Shown here: positions 1-9,147 of the stretch, one piece after another
Position numbering within the stretch: the stretch's first letter is position 1
Layout of the letters: each line of letters begins with the position of its first letter
Origin: Deltaproteobacteria bacterium
Lineage (GTDB): Bacteria > Desulfobacterota > Binatia > UBA9968
Direction of reading: 5' to 3'
Length of the DNA stretch: 64,000 nucleotides
Assembly (NCBI GenBank): GCA_009379725.1
Contig: WHTF01000002.1
Span: 39,531-103,530 of the forward strand
The notes under the pieces: generated by a model
Told to the model about the DNA's origin: nothing
What the model saw: only the letters and a program-made list of their open reading frames with translations
The model's database searches: none
Program-made: the position numbers and the translations under genes

Positions 1-344
1 GATTGCGTCGGCGCCACGTCGGGTTCTTTGCCCAACAGGCCGACAAACATGCAGACCGGAAACTTCCCTTCGACGCCGATACCGCGAATCGAGTTGATGG
101 AGTCCAACAAACCCGTGTACTGCATCATTAAAATAGAACGCTTGCCGGCGGCATAAAGGCCGCTGCAAACCGAAACACCTTCATCTTCCTTGCACACCTG
201 CACGACGCGAAAGTCAGCGTCGCTCAACATGCCTTTCAGAAGATATTGACTGGTCACCCGATCCGGCAAAGCGACCACGAAGTGAATGCCGGCGCGCTTG
301 ATCTCGTTCTTGATCGCCGCAGCCGTTAATGGGTAATCGGCCAT
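1..344 (-). CDS. ThDP-dependent decarboxylase alpha subunit, sulfopyruvate decarboxylase-like (partial)
   Basis: The gene runs off the left edge, so only the N-terminal 114 residues are visible. They start at an ATG preceded by a strong GGAGGAGG ribosome site. The visible part matches the N-terminal pyrimidine-binding domain of the two-subunit ThDP decarboxylases (sulfopyruvate or phosphonopyruvate decarboxylase alpha). It has an early LPD motif, a CKEDEGV stretch carrying the conserved Glu that activates ThDP, then GLYAAGKR and MQYTGLLDSIN. In this family the alpha subunit needs a beta subunit that binds the pyrophosphate; that gene would lie outside the window. Substrate cannot be told from this part. 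The family match is confident, the exact substrate is not. Confidence 0.75.
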   Translation of the reverse strand, partial: MADYPLTAAAIKNEIKRAGIHFVVALPDRVTSQYLLKGMLSDADFRVVQVCKEDEGVSVCSGLYAAGKRSILMMQYTGLLDSINSIRGIGVEGKFPVCMFVGLLGKEPDVAPTQ

Positions 345-365
345 GGGGCCTCCTCCGAAAATATT

Positions 366-571
366 TGTTCAAAAGTTCAAAGGTTCAACAGTTCAAGGTC
401 AGAGGACGGAAAGACGGACACTCTGGTTCAAACGATCAGCCGTTCAATACGGTCATATCACTTTAAATCAAAAGCTATTCCAAACTCTGAAGGGTTCGAA
501 TACTTGAACAGGTTGAACATGCGACGAACGCTCTGACGTTGAACCTTTGAACTATTGAAACTTTGAACTAA
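366..571. repeat. GTTCAA-rich spacer with inverted repeat
   Basis: The spacer between two minus-strand genes holds iterated GTTCAA words at 366-398 and their complement TTGAAC at 538-570. A perfect 16-base inverted pair (AGTTCAAAGGTTCAAC at 375-390 and its complement at 538-553) is embedded in them. A further TTGAAC lies near 512. There is no spacer regularity of a CRISPR. It could fold into a long hairpin of unknown function. Confidence 0.6.
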
Positions 572-577
572 ATCTTT

Positions 578-2089
578 TTATGCAACTTCCTGAACAAAGT
601 CCGCCAGTCGCTCGCCGATCATGATGGAGGTGAGATTGGTATTGGCGCGGCTCACCACCGGCATGATGGAAGCGTCCCCGACCCAGAGATTGGCAATGCC
701 ATGGACGCGCAACCTCTGATCGACCACCGCCATGTTGTCTGAAGCAGGCCCCATCTTACAGGTGCCGACACCGTGGTGATAACTATCGTAGGTCGAGCGC
801 GCAAACTTGCCCCAATCTTCACCGGGGCCTGGTTGGATCAACGGGCCGTAAAATTCTCTGGTCTGCTCTTTGTGCACGAGCTCATCAATGAACTGCATCG
901 CTTCGACCATGGCTTTTAAATCTTCGGCATGTTCGAGCATGCAGGAATCGATGCCGAGCTGCTCCTGCGGATCGGCGCTCTGGAGAAAAACCCGGCCACG
1001 GTTACGCTGCTCAAGCAAGTGGGCGGAGATCGGCATCATGCGCTTGAGACCGCTCACTTCCGTCGGCGGCCGCATGTTGATGTGAAAATTGGCCGCTTCG
1101 CTGATGGCGTTTTTGCGGATGATCAGCCGAAAACGCGGCACCACCCAATCTTCTTTAGATTCCTTAGGTCCTTCGAAGGTCATAAAGACCACCGGGTGAT
1201 CTTGATAATTTTCGCCGATTCCTTTCATCTCGTGGACGACAGGTATGCCATGCTTCTTGAGCTGCTCGGCTTGGCCGATACCCGAGAGCATCAGAATCTG
1301 CGGCGAACCGTAAACTCCGGCAGTGAGAAGAATTTGCCCGCCGAGCGCGGAGTGCATTTGCCCGTTTTTCTCATAACGCACGCCTTCGGCCTTCTTGCCG
1401 GAGAGCTGCAGCGAATGCACTGCCGCCTCGTCGATGATAGTCAAATTCGGACGTCCCCGCACGGGATCGAGATAGGCCACGGTGGTCGATTGGCGCTTGC
1501 CGTCTCTAATATTATACGGCGATGCGCAAACACCGTACGGTTCCGGCACGTTGAGATCCGGACATTTGGGCAGACCCATGCTGTAAGCCGCGTCGATAAA
1601 GGCGCGCACCGGACGCGACACCGGCATGTCGAGGGTATAATGCCGCTTGACGTATAAGGGGCCCTCTTTGCCGTGAATTGGGCTGTCGGGAAAATCCTGG
1701 TCGGACTCGATGCGCTTCATAAATGGCAGGCATCGCTCATAGGTCCAATCGGGATTGCCGGCGGCCACCCATTGATCGAGATCATAGCGCTGCGGGCGCA
1801 ATACCGACATAACGTTCACCGATGAGCCGCCGCCCATGATCCTGCCCGCCAGCGCGTAGTAAGTGCTGCCATCCAGGTGCCGCTGCGTTGGAAACATCGC
1901 GACATACTCCGATTCCAGCAATAAGCGGGTTTGCATCGAGGATTCGGCAACGAGCTCGGGCAATGGCTGCGGGTCAGGTCCCGCTTCGAGCAACAAAACT
2001 TTTCGATCGGGATCTTCCGAGAGCCGGTTAGCGGCCACCAGGCCGGCGGAACCTCCGCCGGCGATAATCACGTCATACTTCTCTGCCAT
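578..2089 (-). CDS. GMC-family FAD-dependent oxidoreductase (choline dehydrogenase-like)
   Basis: This 503-residue flavoprotein oxidises an alcohol group, with FAD as the first electron acceptor. The N-terminus has the dinucleotide fold GGGSAGLVAANRL (residues 11-23) and LLLEAG, followed by GRIMGGGSSVN, the usual FAD-contact signature. The C-terminal catalytic pair is present: His439 in YHHGVGTCKMG and Asn485 in the RANTNLT segment. No signal peptide is seen, so it is probably cytoplasmic. The length is slightly below the usual 530-560. The next gene downstream on the same strand is a ThDP enzyme subunit and the one upstream is CoxG-like, which suggests a small catabolic cluster. The substrate is unknown. 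Confidence 0.85.
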   Translation of the reverse strand: MAEKYDVIIAGGGSAGLVAANRLSEDPDRKVLLLEAGPDPQPLPELVAESSMQTRLLLESEYVAMFPTQRHLDGSTYYALAGRIMGGGSSVNVMSVLRPQRYDLDQWVAAGNPDWTYERCLPFMKRIESDQDFPDSPIHGKEGPLYVKRHYTLDMPVSRPVRAFIDAAYSMGLPKCPDLNVPEPYGVCASPYNIRDGKRQSTTVAYLDPVRGRPNLTIIDEAAVHSLQLSGKKAEGVRYEKNGQMHSALGGQILLTAGVYGSPQILMLSGIGQAEQLKKHGIPVVHEMKGIGENYQDHPVVFMTFEGPKESKEDWVVPRFRLIIRKNAISEAANFHINMRPPTEVSGLKRMMPISAHLLEQRNRGRVFLQSADPQEQLGIDSCMLEHAEDLKAMVEAMQFIDELVHKEQTREFYGPLIQPGPGEDWGKFARSTYDSYHHGVGTCKMGPASDNMAVVDQRLRVHGIANLWVGDASIMPVVSRANTNLTSIMIGERLADFVQEVA

Positions 2090-2111
2090 CGAAACTTTTC
2101 CTCCATTGTGT

Positions 2112-2570
2112 TCACGCTTTAGCTGTCGCTCCGACCCCCTGGCGTAAGCGTTTGGTAAATTCCTGCAAAATCAACGTCGCCGTCGCGCGCAGCACCATAT
2201 CGCCAAGGATGGCCAGCCGGCCTTTGATCTTGATGTCGGCGCGATAGTCCATCACAGTTTCATTCTCTGAAAGCGGGTGCAAATCGACCGTCATATCCGC
2301 ATTCACCGCACTTTTGGTGACCGAATCGGTGCCCTCGGTCTTGACCACCATCTGTTCCGGCGCTTTGCTTTCAACAATCATCGCGCGAAAGGAAAATTTT
2401 CCCGAGATCGGACCGACGTTTGCGGCAATGACGCCGTCAAAGGTCTTGTCGTCGATCTGCTTGACCTCTTGAAGTCCCGGCAAACATGAAGAGAATTTGT
2501 TGATGTCGATCAAAAAATCCCACGTTTTGGCAACAGGCACGTCGAGATCGATCTTTCCTGCGAAAATCAT
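2112..2570 (-). CDS. CoxG-like SRPBCC-domain protein
   Basis: This 152-residue protein has the CoxG/START-like fold signature. It opens with strand FAGKIDLDVPVAKTW, continues with DINKFSSCLPGLQEV, and has the central GPISGKFSF region and the final helix that covers the hydrophobic pocket. CoxG proteins are associated with molybdenum CO dehydrogenase and related hydroxylases, where they help enzyme maturation or membrane recruitment. A molybdenum hydroxylase large subunit lies at 9.7-11.9 kb, but not next to this gene. It sits 22 bases upstream of the GMC gene on the same strand and is probably co-transcribed with it. The specific partner is inferred, not shown. Confidence 0.8.
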   Translation of the reverse strand: MIFAGKIDLDVPVAKTWDFLIDINKFSSCLPGLQEVKQIDDKTFDGVIAANVGPISGKFSFRAMIVESKAPEQMVVKTEGTDSVTKSAVNADMTVDLHPLSENETVMDYRADIKIKGRLAILGDMVLRATATLILQEFTKRLRQGVGATAKA

Positions 2571-2779
2571 CCTTACTCCTCAAGTAAAATTAGCGCCGAT
2601 CTTATGCGAGAAATGACGCTCTGACAAGTGATAGAGATTGGGAAAAGTCTCTGTTAAGAACCGCCAAAACGAAAAATAGAGGGCTCCTGAAATCAAATCC
2701 TCTCTCATTGAGCAAGACAACCATCACCGGACAAATCCGCAAATTGAAGGTTGTTAAGCCAGAACCCAGTGCATTCCCC

Positions 2780-5700
2780 TTATCCCGCCGTCACAACGTC
2801 AAAACAAATTAACCGTAAGTCTTCACGCTTAAGTTGTTTGGATTTCTCGGCCGGTTCTTTCATTCCTTTCTTTCCGCCCAATGCGTCGTGAAGATCTTGA
2901 ATCTCCTTCAGAAGGAGTTTGATATCGCTTTTCGTCTGAAACCCCCTAAAACTTTTCCTGAGTTTTCGAACCTGCACTGTTAGCATCGGCTGGTTGAGAA
3001 ATCGGATGATCTCGATGGCTTGTTTTCTGTCAATATCCGGGTGGTTCAGAAAGGATTGAATCGCAGTGGCAACGGTCTGCTGAATCGGGTCCACCGCCCG
3101 TGGCGCGACTTCGAGCGCCCGTTTTTGTTCTTCGGATTGCAGGATATCCTCAATGACCTTCTCCTGGATATCAAAGACAGCCCCGAAAATTTCCGGGTCA
3201 ACTATTCTGGGCGTGTCTTTCTGACACGCAATCAGATTCGCCACAATGTAGCGGTTGTCGATAATTCGCCGGTCTTTCAAGTCGTAGTATTTCCAGAAAT
3301 GTGTTTTTGCCCCATCGGACAGGCGCCCCTGGAAATAGAAAAAGATTCCCTTGGCGCCGGCCTTCGCCAGACCTGAGTGGATCCCATTGGGCAGTGAGTC
3401 CAAGGTTTCCTGTCCTCCGGCCAATGCGGTCGATGCGCCCCGCGCGCTGAACCATCCGCGTTGGATTCCAGTGCAGATCATAGTTAACCAGATAGCCGCA
3501 GTCCTGAAGATTTTGCCCCTCGGAAAGCACGTCCGTAGAAATTAGGACGTCGATCTCTTTTTCAGTACCGGCCCAATCTGTCTTGCCGTTCGCTTTTGGG
3601 GCAAATCCCTCGATGATTCTCAAACGCTCTTTTGCGTCGGCGCCACTATCCATCCTGCGAACATTGATACCCCCAAGTTTTTTGCAGAAAGCCACAGCTT
3701 GCGGATTTTCCGGATGGCCGAGATGCCGATAAAGATACCGAGCAGTGTCTTTGTAGTAGCTGAAAATGAGCACCTTCTGTCCTTTGAGGTCTTTCGAGAG
3801 CAAATCTTTAAGCCGCGCGAGCTTCGCGTCCTTGTCGTGTTTTATATCTTTAACTCGCTGCCAGATATCGGAAAGCACCTCCACGTCATGTTGGACGGCT
3901 TCGTGCAACTTTCTGAGATTGTAAGTCGCCGCATCCACCGTCCCCAGTGTTTCTAGAAAGGCGCGCGCCTCCTCATTGGCATCGATCTCATCGGCAAGGG
4001 AACTCGGTGTTGCATCGTCTTCCTCATCCTCTGACGAGAGAAAGCCGGTGATCTTGTGAAAATCGGTGCTCTTCATAAGTCGTCCGTCGAGAATGTAGGA
4101 CTCGAAAGTCTTGAGGAAAGCGAGCGCTCGTCGAACGCTGATTCGAAATGCTTCGATGCTCGACTCGAATCGTTTCAAATAGCGGCTCTTAAAGATTCCA
4201 ACCAGTGCTTCTTCTCGGCCCGCTTCGAATTTGTCCACCTCGACGCCGGCTTTTTTGTAGTCTTCGAGGTTGTACGGCGCCAACTTCAGGCTTTCGATGC
4301 CGGATACGACCTCGTCGTAGATGCCTGCATAGGCGGCTTCCAGAATATAGTAAACGGTCTTAAGTTTTCGGTCAGGAAAACGCACGGGCTGTTCCGCCCA
4401 TGTTCCGTCCGGCTCCCGTTTACGAAAGCTGGCCGTGGGATAGGCCATGCGAATGAAGGGTCGGGTGCGCCGGATGACAAGTTCCTCCAACAGATTGAAA
4501 AGGGCGAACACGCCGTCACCCGCTCTGGAGTCGCGCCGCGCTTTAAGGAAATATCTATACAGGTCCCCGATGCCGCTCGAAGCGAAATAACTTCGGTCGC
4601 CTCGGGTGATCAGGCAAAACTGATTGTAAAGATCGAAAAGATCATTGTTGATCGGAGTCGCCGTCAGCAAGATGACTTTCTTGCGCCCCGCATCCCGTCC
4701 CTTGCCGCCATTGGATCCCAAAAGGGATTCCATCTTGCCGTAGCGATTCGAATTCGGGTTGCGGAAATTATGCGATTCATCGATGACAACGATATCTGCG
4801 TCGCCCCATAAACACGGCTCGAACTCTTCGCGTCCCAGCTCTTCCTGCGACAGGACTGTGGCCGAGATGCTGGCCTCCGCAAGCTCCCGCTCCCACATGT
4901 CGCGCAGGCTTGCGGGACAAACTACCAATGCTTTTTGACGCATATGGTAGGCGAAGTCTTCGAGAAGTTTCTTGCCGATCCAGGTTTTACCCAAGCCCAC
5001 CGAGTCGGCGATCATCACCCCGTCGTATCGAGACAGAATCCTCCGCGCTTTCTTGACCGCGTCCTCTTGGAATTCCGCGAGGTTGACCGCTGAGCGGGTG
5101 CTGGTCGGAGCTTCTCCGCCAAGATCGTCCCTAAAGTATTCGTAGAGCGCCTTCATGTAGACTTGGTAAGGCGTGTATTCCTTCGCGCCGAACTTCGAAG
5201 CATCGAGCAAGGAGATCAGTTCCTGCTTGAAGTCGACACCGTCGGTCCATTGCCGCTCGTACCAGTTTTCCAGATCGATGATCGCCCGCGCGCCCACCTC
5301 GCTCTTGAGAAGTTGCCGGTTTGCAATTGTGATCCGCTCGCTTGGCTTGACATCGCTCAGCCATGAGACGGAGTAGGCCGCGTCGCGATCTTCAACTTCG
5401 GTGGTATCGAGCAGAACTTTGTGCGCCAGATTGAGCTCTCGGTTTGATGTCAGGCCGGGGATCGTAAAATTCGAAGAACCGACTATCGCAAGTATCGGGC
5501 GAAAGCGGTCAAAGAGCATTTGTTGCCCAGGACGGTCCGAATAAAACAACCAGCACTTGGCGTGGAGGAATCCCTTATCATGCAGCCGTACTTGAACGGA
5601 CTCTCGTTGAAGGTAAGCGATCAGATCTTCAACTAGACGCAACGTCTTTTCATCGAACGCCAGTTGTTCTAGGTCCCGCCGTACCAGCCCTCTGATCACT

Positions 5701-5927
5701 GTCGCATCAGGCCTTAATCCAAGCTGTTCTCCGGTCGTTGGCTCCGCGCCAAGTAGCAGGCGAAAATTGCCGAGAGCTGCCAATCCTTCTTGGATCAAGC
5801 CGAATCCGCCAACTGTGAAGTAGGCCGTCGCCACATCCAAGGATCGTCCGGTATGTTCCGACAGCAAGTCCTTTAGGATGCCTGCCAGAATATGGGTCTG
5901 ATTATCTATGACGTAGGGAAGCTTCAT
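2780..5927 (-). pseudogene. PLD-like nuclease / SNF2-type helicase fusion, broken by internal deletion and frameshift
   Basis: The N-terminus is a phospholipase D-like nuclease domain: His122 and Lys124 in HAKCWLFY, GSSNFT at 150-155, then Asn and Glu of SNREL. A superfamily 2 helicase follows, with Walker A around 309-315 (ADSVGLGKT), DESH at 383-386, TATPINN, and motif VI AGRIDRIG. Immediately after motif VI, near position 3420, the reading frame shifts. The rest of the family's C-terminus (LPNGIHSGL, KGIFFYFQG) continues in another frame as 2780-3420. From memory of the family, roughly 60-70 residues that normally sit between these parts are missing, so this is a deletion rather than a one-base error. 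The gene overlaps the upstream nucleotidyltransferase by four bases (ATGA), so it was the last gene of that operon. Related PLD-helicases occur in defence islands. Confidence 0.75.
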
Positions 5928-6748
5928 ATTCCCGCGGTTTTATTTAACCCGGTGCCGAAGACCTGGAAGAGGCGATATAGCACGCTACGCCTTCCGTCGC
6001 TATCGACGAAACGTCGCTCTTCCGTAAGGATTTGAGATACAGGCCTCGCAAACTCGTCGATAATCGTTCCGTGAAAACGCTGGACAATAGCGAGCGACTT
6101 CGGCTTAGCCAGGGCCGCCACTTCGATACCGAGCAAGAAAGCGCCGGCTTCTTCATAGGTGAGTAGCTTATCATTCACTTGGGTTCCGGCATGGTCGAAC
6201 CGTCGGCTTTCACCTGGTGCTGTCTCGTAATGCTCGAAGCAATAGAGAATGTCGATAAGATCACGCGCACGCTCCTCGGGCCTGTCCATGTATGCGATGG
6301 CCTTCGTCAATACCAAGCCGGGGATCGTCACCACGGGAAGCGTAAGATCAACCGCGATTTTCTCGTCGCGTGCGCACTCGAGAGCTTCTTCGAGGCCGCA
6401 GATGTTCATAATAGCGCCACCGTTAGGCCAGGACAGATGATCCTGTTCAATGAGCGCTGGCCCGAATGGGATCAGGTCGATATTTACATCGTCATCTCGC
6501 AAAAATTCATGCGCTGCGCGACCCTGGCGAAATCCTTCTTGCTCCAGCCGTTCGCGGAGGCGATTAAAGTCGTCCCAGCTGTTCACGGCCGCGACCGCGT
6601 CTATGTCTTTGGTTTCTCGGCCTCCAGAGCCTTCACGCGAGTCCAATAAAATCTGAGGAACGGTCGCACCGATCAGAACGAATCGTCGTCCCTCTTGAGA
6701 AAGAACACGCGACAATATTCGAAGCGCCTCGACAGTTTTAGGTTCCAT
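5924..6748 (-). CDS. AbiEii-like nucleotidyltransferase
   Basis: This 274-residue protein has a minimal nucleotidyltransferase core. LIGATVPQ stands where the family has a G-G/S motif, the metal-binding pair DID lies at residues 48-50 (TKDIDAV), and a third Asp is in VNIDLIPFG (Asp91). A C-terminal helical segment (LTKAIAYMDRPEERARDLIDI) is typical of AbiEii-like proteins, which act as toxins in type IV toxin-antitoxin phage defence by modifying tRNA or similar targets. Its start overlaps the end of the AbiEi-like gene by 11 bases and its end overlaps the helicase by 4 bases, so the three genes are translationally coupled. The G-A instead of G-S motif is mildly atypical. Antiphage function is inferred from family and context. 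Confidence 0.75.
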   Translation of the reverse strand: MEPKTVEALRILSRVLSQEGRRFVLIGATVPQILLDSREGSGGRETKDIDAVAAVNSWDDFNRLRERLEQEGFRQGRAAHEFLRDDDVNIDLIPFGPALIEQDHLSWPNGGAIMNICGLEEALECARDEKIAVDLTLPVVTIPGLVLTKAIAYMDRPEERARDLIDILYCFEHYETAPGESRRFDHAGTQVNDKLLTYEEAGAFLLGIEVAALAKPKSLAIVQRFHGTIIDEFARPVSQILTEERRFVDSDGRRSVLYRLFQVFGTGLNKTAGI

Positions 6749-7814
6749 TTCCTGAACTAAGCAAAGACAGATATTTGTCGTAAATAATTTTGGCAGTTTC
6801 CAGCTCCCTCTCTCGGCCTTGGAAGATTAGCTCCGCATAGACCAAAAGAGGATGTGCGACAGGTTGAGAGAGATGTGTTTCCAGATTGAAGGCGACAAGG
6901 GACGAAAATTTCCTCAGAACGGTCACTGTCCCGCGATCGGAAGGTAACCACTTCAATCGCCGTGTAAGATCCAGAGGCCATTCCTGGGCAAAGAAACTAA
7001 GTTGCTCGCCGCGAAAATGGTGCGTTAATATGTCTGCCGCAAAGCCGCCGGTTATCGCCCAAGAAATTTTTTTGTCTTCCAGTTCGCTCTCAAGAACTCG
7101 CAACGTCTGTTCCAAATTAGCTTCGCCCGGTTGATATCGTCGGATGAGCAGATTAGGACGTAGACGAGCGCCGTATCCTTCCACCCAGAGATCCAACAAC
7201 TTTCGTTTTTGAGTCAATCTCCACTCATCACGACGTTCTTGTGCCAAGTATCCTTTGGCTTTCAACTCGCGCATGACGACAGCTATGGAGCCCAACGCGA
7301 CACCGGCAGCCTTCGCGATATCGCGATACGTCCCCCAATTCTCCGGAGGGTGCGTTAACAGCGCATAGAGAATCCTCAAGCCGCTCGGCTGCGTGAGCCG
7401 CTCGCTCTTTGCTTCCGCAATTTGTTTCGGCTTTCTCCCTTGGATTTGGATGTGCAGCTTGCCCGGCCAATTGAGGTAAACGTTGCCAGCAGCGTCGGCA
7501 AAATTCACCCCCGCACGAATCAACCGCTCCGCTAAATTGGGAGAGATATAGTCGGAAAGTAAAAGGGGTTTTGCTTTGCTCCCGTGTGCGTAACGTTGTA
7601 ATTGCTGGAGCACGTGATCGAGCCCTGCCGCCACGACCGTCCGTTTGACTTCGACGAGGTAGACCAATTGGCCCGCCTTTGTGCGAAGAACTAGTTTGGC
7701 ATCTGCTCCTGGCGGCAACCCAGTTTCCCGCTCTCTTACATCAACGTCTTTTATAGCCTCAAGAGCCCGCAGGTTCGCCATGCAGGCGTCAAGGGTACCC
7801 CGTTCCGTCTTCAT
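6738..7814 (-). CDS. AbiEi-like antitoxin/regulator with PD-(D/E)XK-like N-terminal region
   Basis: First gene of the defence-type operon, about 358 residues. The N-terminal part has GADAKLVL followed by YLVEVKR, the D...ExK spacing of a restriction-endonuclease-like core. YISPNLAERL and GVNFADAAGN follow, as seen in proteins annotated as type IV AbiEi antitoxins. The middle (about residues 150-210) is a winged helix: GTYRDIAKAAGVALGSIAVVMRELKAKGYL has the layout of a helix-turn-helix and wing. The C-terminal domain starts at ITGGFAADIL and is unassigned. I place the start at the ATG at 7814; a GTG at 7823 is an in-frame alternative but falls within an operator half-site. Neither has a clear ribosome site. 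By family, it should repress its own operon through the operator described separately. Confidence 0.7.
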   Translation of the reverse strand: MKTERGTLDACMANLRALEAIKDVDVRERETGLPPGADAKLVLRTKAGQLVYLVEVKRTVVAAGLDHVLQQLQRYAHGSKAKPLLLSDYISPNLAERLIRAGVNFADAAGNVYLNWPGKLHIQIQGRKPKQIAEAKSERLTQPSGLRILYALLTHPPENWGTYRDIAKAAGVALGSIAVVMRELKAKGYLAQERRDEWRLTQKRKLLDLWVEGYGARLRPNLLIRRYQPGEANLEQTLRVLESELEDKKISWAITGGFAADILTHHFRGEQLSFFAQEWPLDLTRRLKWLPSDRGTVTVLRKFSSLVAFNLETHLSQPVAHPLLVYAELIFQGRERELETAKIIYDKYLSLLSSGNGT

Positions 7815-7817
7815 GGC

Positions 7818-7868
7818 GTTCACTATAACATGACGTTCGCTAATAGTGAACAGCCATATTTAGTGAAC
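7818..7868. promoter_or_regulatory. Mirror-symmetric four-box operator of the AbiE-like operon
   Basis: Four octamers of the form GTTC(A/G)CTA lie at 7818-7825 and 7835-7842 (plus strand) and at 7844-7851 and 7861-7868 (complement). The pattern is perfectly mirror-symmetric around 7843 with 17-base phasing on each side. It overlaps the 5' end of the AbiEi-like gene. AbiEi antitoxins are known to bind inverted repeats at their own promoter, so this is the likely autoregulatory site. Confidence 0.7.
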
Positions 7869-8006
7869 GCTAATGCATGTTTTTTAACGGTTAAATCGCG
7901 GGTTCGGGAGCTAAGTTTTGGCAGGCGAGAGATTAGGAGCGTAGAGCGGTCCAAGACCCGATGATGGTTAACAGTCAAGACCCTCCTAACTGCCCCCGAA
8001 AACGAT

Positions 8007-8472
8007 TCAGGTTTCCAGGTCGTGAAAGAACGCTCGGCCTTGGGTCGTTAGTTGACCGTTATCATCACAGAATTCCCTCGCGGTCGCTCGGTAATAACCA
8101 TACAGCCCCTCCCACAATTCAGTGCCTCTGTGAACGTCAGGTCCGGTGACGAACGAATTGAGCGGTGTCAATGTTTCCCGAAATTCTGACGGTAGGTTGG
8201 GTGAGATTACATAGAGCCTCAATCCGCAATCGCGAATCGCATCAGCTATGACATTGTTGATGTGCGCGTCGATTGGCGATCAGCTCGATCTTCTTGATTG
8301 GCCGGGAGGTACTTTCTGATGTTATTCCAAGGTTTCCAGCGGTTTGGGACGTGCGGGTCTCAGTGTCGTAGCCAAGCCGCGCGAAGAAAGCGGTGACGGC
8401 GGTGCTACTGAGGCATTGGATATCTTGTCTAGTCAGGTCGATGTCGAAAATATTTGGTCTCGTTTGAGCCAC
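8007..8472 (-). pseudogene. Chimeric remnant: methyltransferase N-terminus joined to SIR2-like C-terminus
   Basis: A GTG start at 8472 with a GGAG ribosome site opens a frame reading MAQTRPNIFDIDLTRQDIQ and ending in RPIKKIELIA. This resembles the N-terminus of large Eco57I/PglX-type adenine methyltransferases (recognised from memory). Near 8265-8275 the frame is lost. In another frame the sequence continues as DAHINNVIADAIRDCGL, LRLYVISP and WEGLYGYY, which resembles the C-terminus of SIR2-like defence proteins. A deletion therefore seems to have fused the ends of two unrelated defence genes. Both family assignments are from pattern memory and need a profile search. Confidence 0.5.
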
Positions 8473-8707
8473 TTAATCTCCGGAATAACTTCTATCTCGG
8501 CTGGTTAGATTAACGTTCGGATATGCCGGTAGGATCGAATTCGCCACATCCCAGATCGCCGCGCCTGGAGAATACAAAGGAATAAGCGGGAAGGCAAAGG
8601 GATCAGCGATAAAGGATAAACTACGACGGCTGCAGGCGACAGGAAAGTTGCAAATCAAGCGTTGGCGAGCCTCTTACCTTTTTCCCGGATATTCCGGCGG
8701 CGGTGCT

Positions 8708-9076
8708 TTACCCTGAGCGACCGATACAGCGGCCTTGGGCATCGGGATCGCTGAGTAAACGCAGCGGATAAGGATCTAGAGAAATGTGCGAGCGATCTTC
8801 CCGGCAGTCACGCGTGACGCGTTCGAGCAGCTTGCGTCCTTCTTCGGCGGGCTCGACGCTGACACCGAGGATTTGGACTTTTCCTTCGACGTATCTTTCC
8901 GATTCATAAACGAAGGCCGTCACCTAGGCCCGGCACCAGGGTCACCAACGGCCGCGATAGAAAAATACGACGGTGGCGGGCGCGTTTGCAAAAGCCGCGG
9001 GAAAATCAATCGTGGCGCCGTCGATGTCTTGCAACCGAGCCGAAGGAAATAGTTCTCCGACCGCTACTTTTGACAT
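8708..9076 (-). pseudogene. Peroxiredoxin/redoxin-like gene with in-frame TGA and TAG
   Basis: An ATG at 9076 with an AGGAG site eight bases upstream starts a redoxin-like protein: MSKVAVGELFPSARLQDIDG, then VVFFYRGRW. A TGA (8942-8944) sits exactly where the first Cys of the W-C-P-W-C active site is expected, and is followed by PWCRA. Five codons further, a TAG (8924-8926) replaces the usual Gln or Glu. The frame then continues normally (VTAFVYESERYVEGKVQILGVSVEP, LLSDPDAQ) and stops at 8708. TGA at this place could in principle encode selenocysteine, as in some redoxin selenoproteins. The nearby TAG and the altered C-terminus favour a pseudogene. Confidence 0.65.
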
Positions 9077-9147
9077 TTCTTTTACTCCTGACCGCGGGAC
9101 CGGAATCCGCCCGCCGTTAACGAACTAGACAATTTTTTTGCGAGCGC

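Noticed and set aside
366..571. CRISPR-like words before the GMC gene
   Set aside because: GTTCAA words are too short and irregular; no spacers.
929..1657. 242-codon frame antisense to the GMC gene
   Set aside because: No family features, and the GMC protein on the other strand is complete with catalytic residues.
4056..4811. 251-codon frame antisense to the helicase
   Set aside because: Shadow of the coding strand; helicase motifs lie on the minus strand.
8473..8658. Short minus-strand frame of 61 codons upstream of the methylase remnant
   Set aside because: No recognisable motif, and low-complexity composition.
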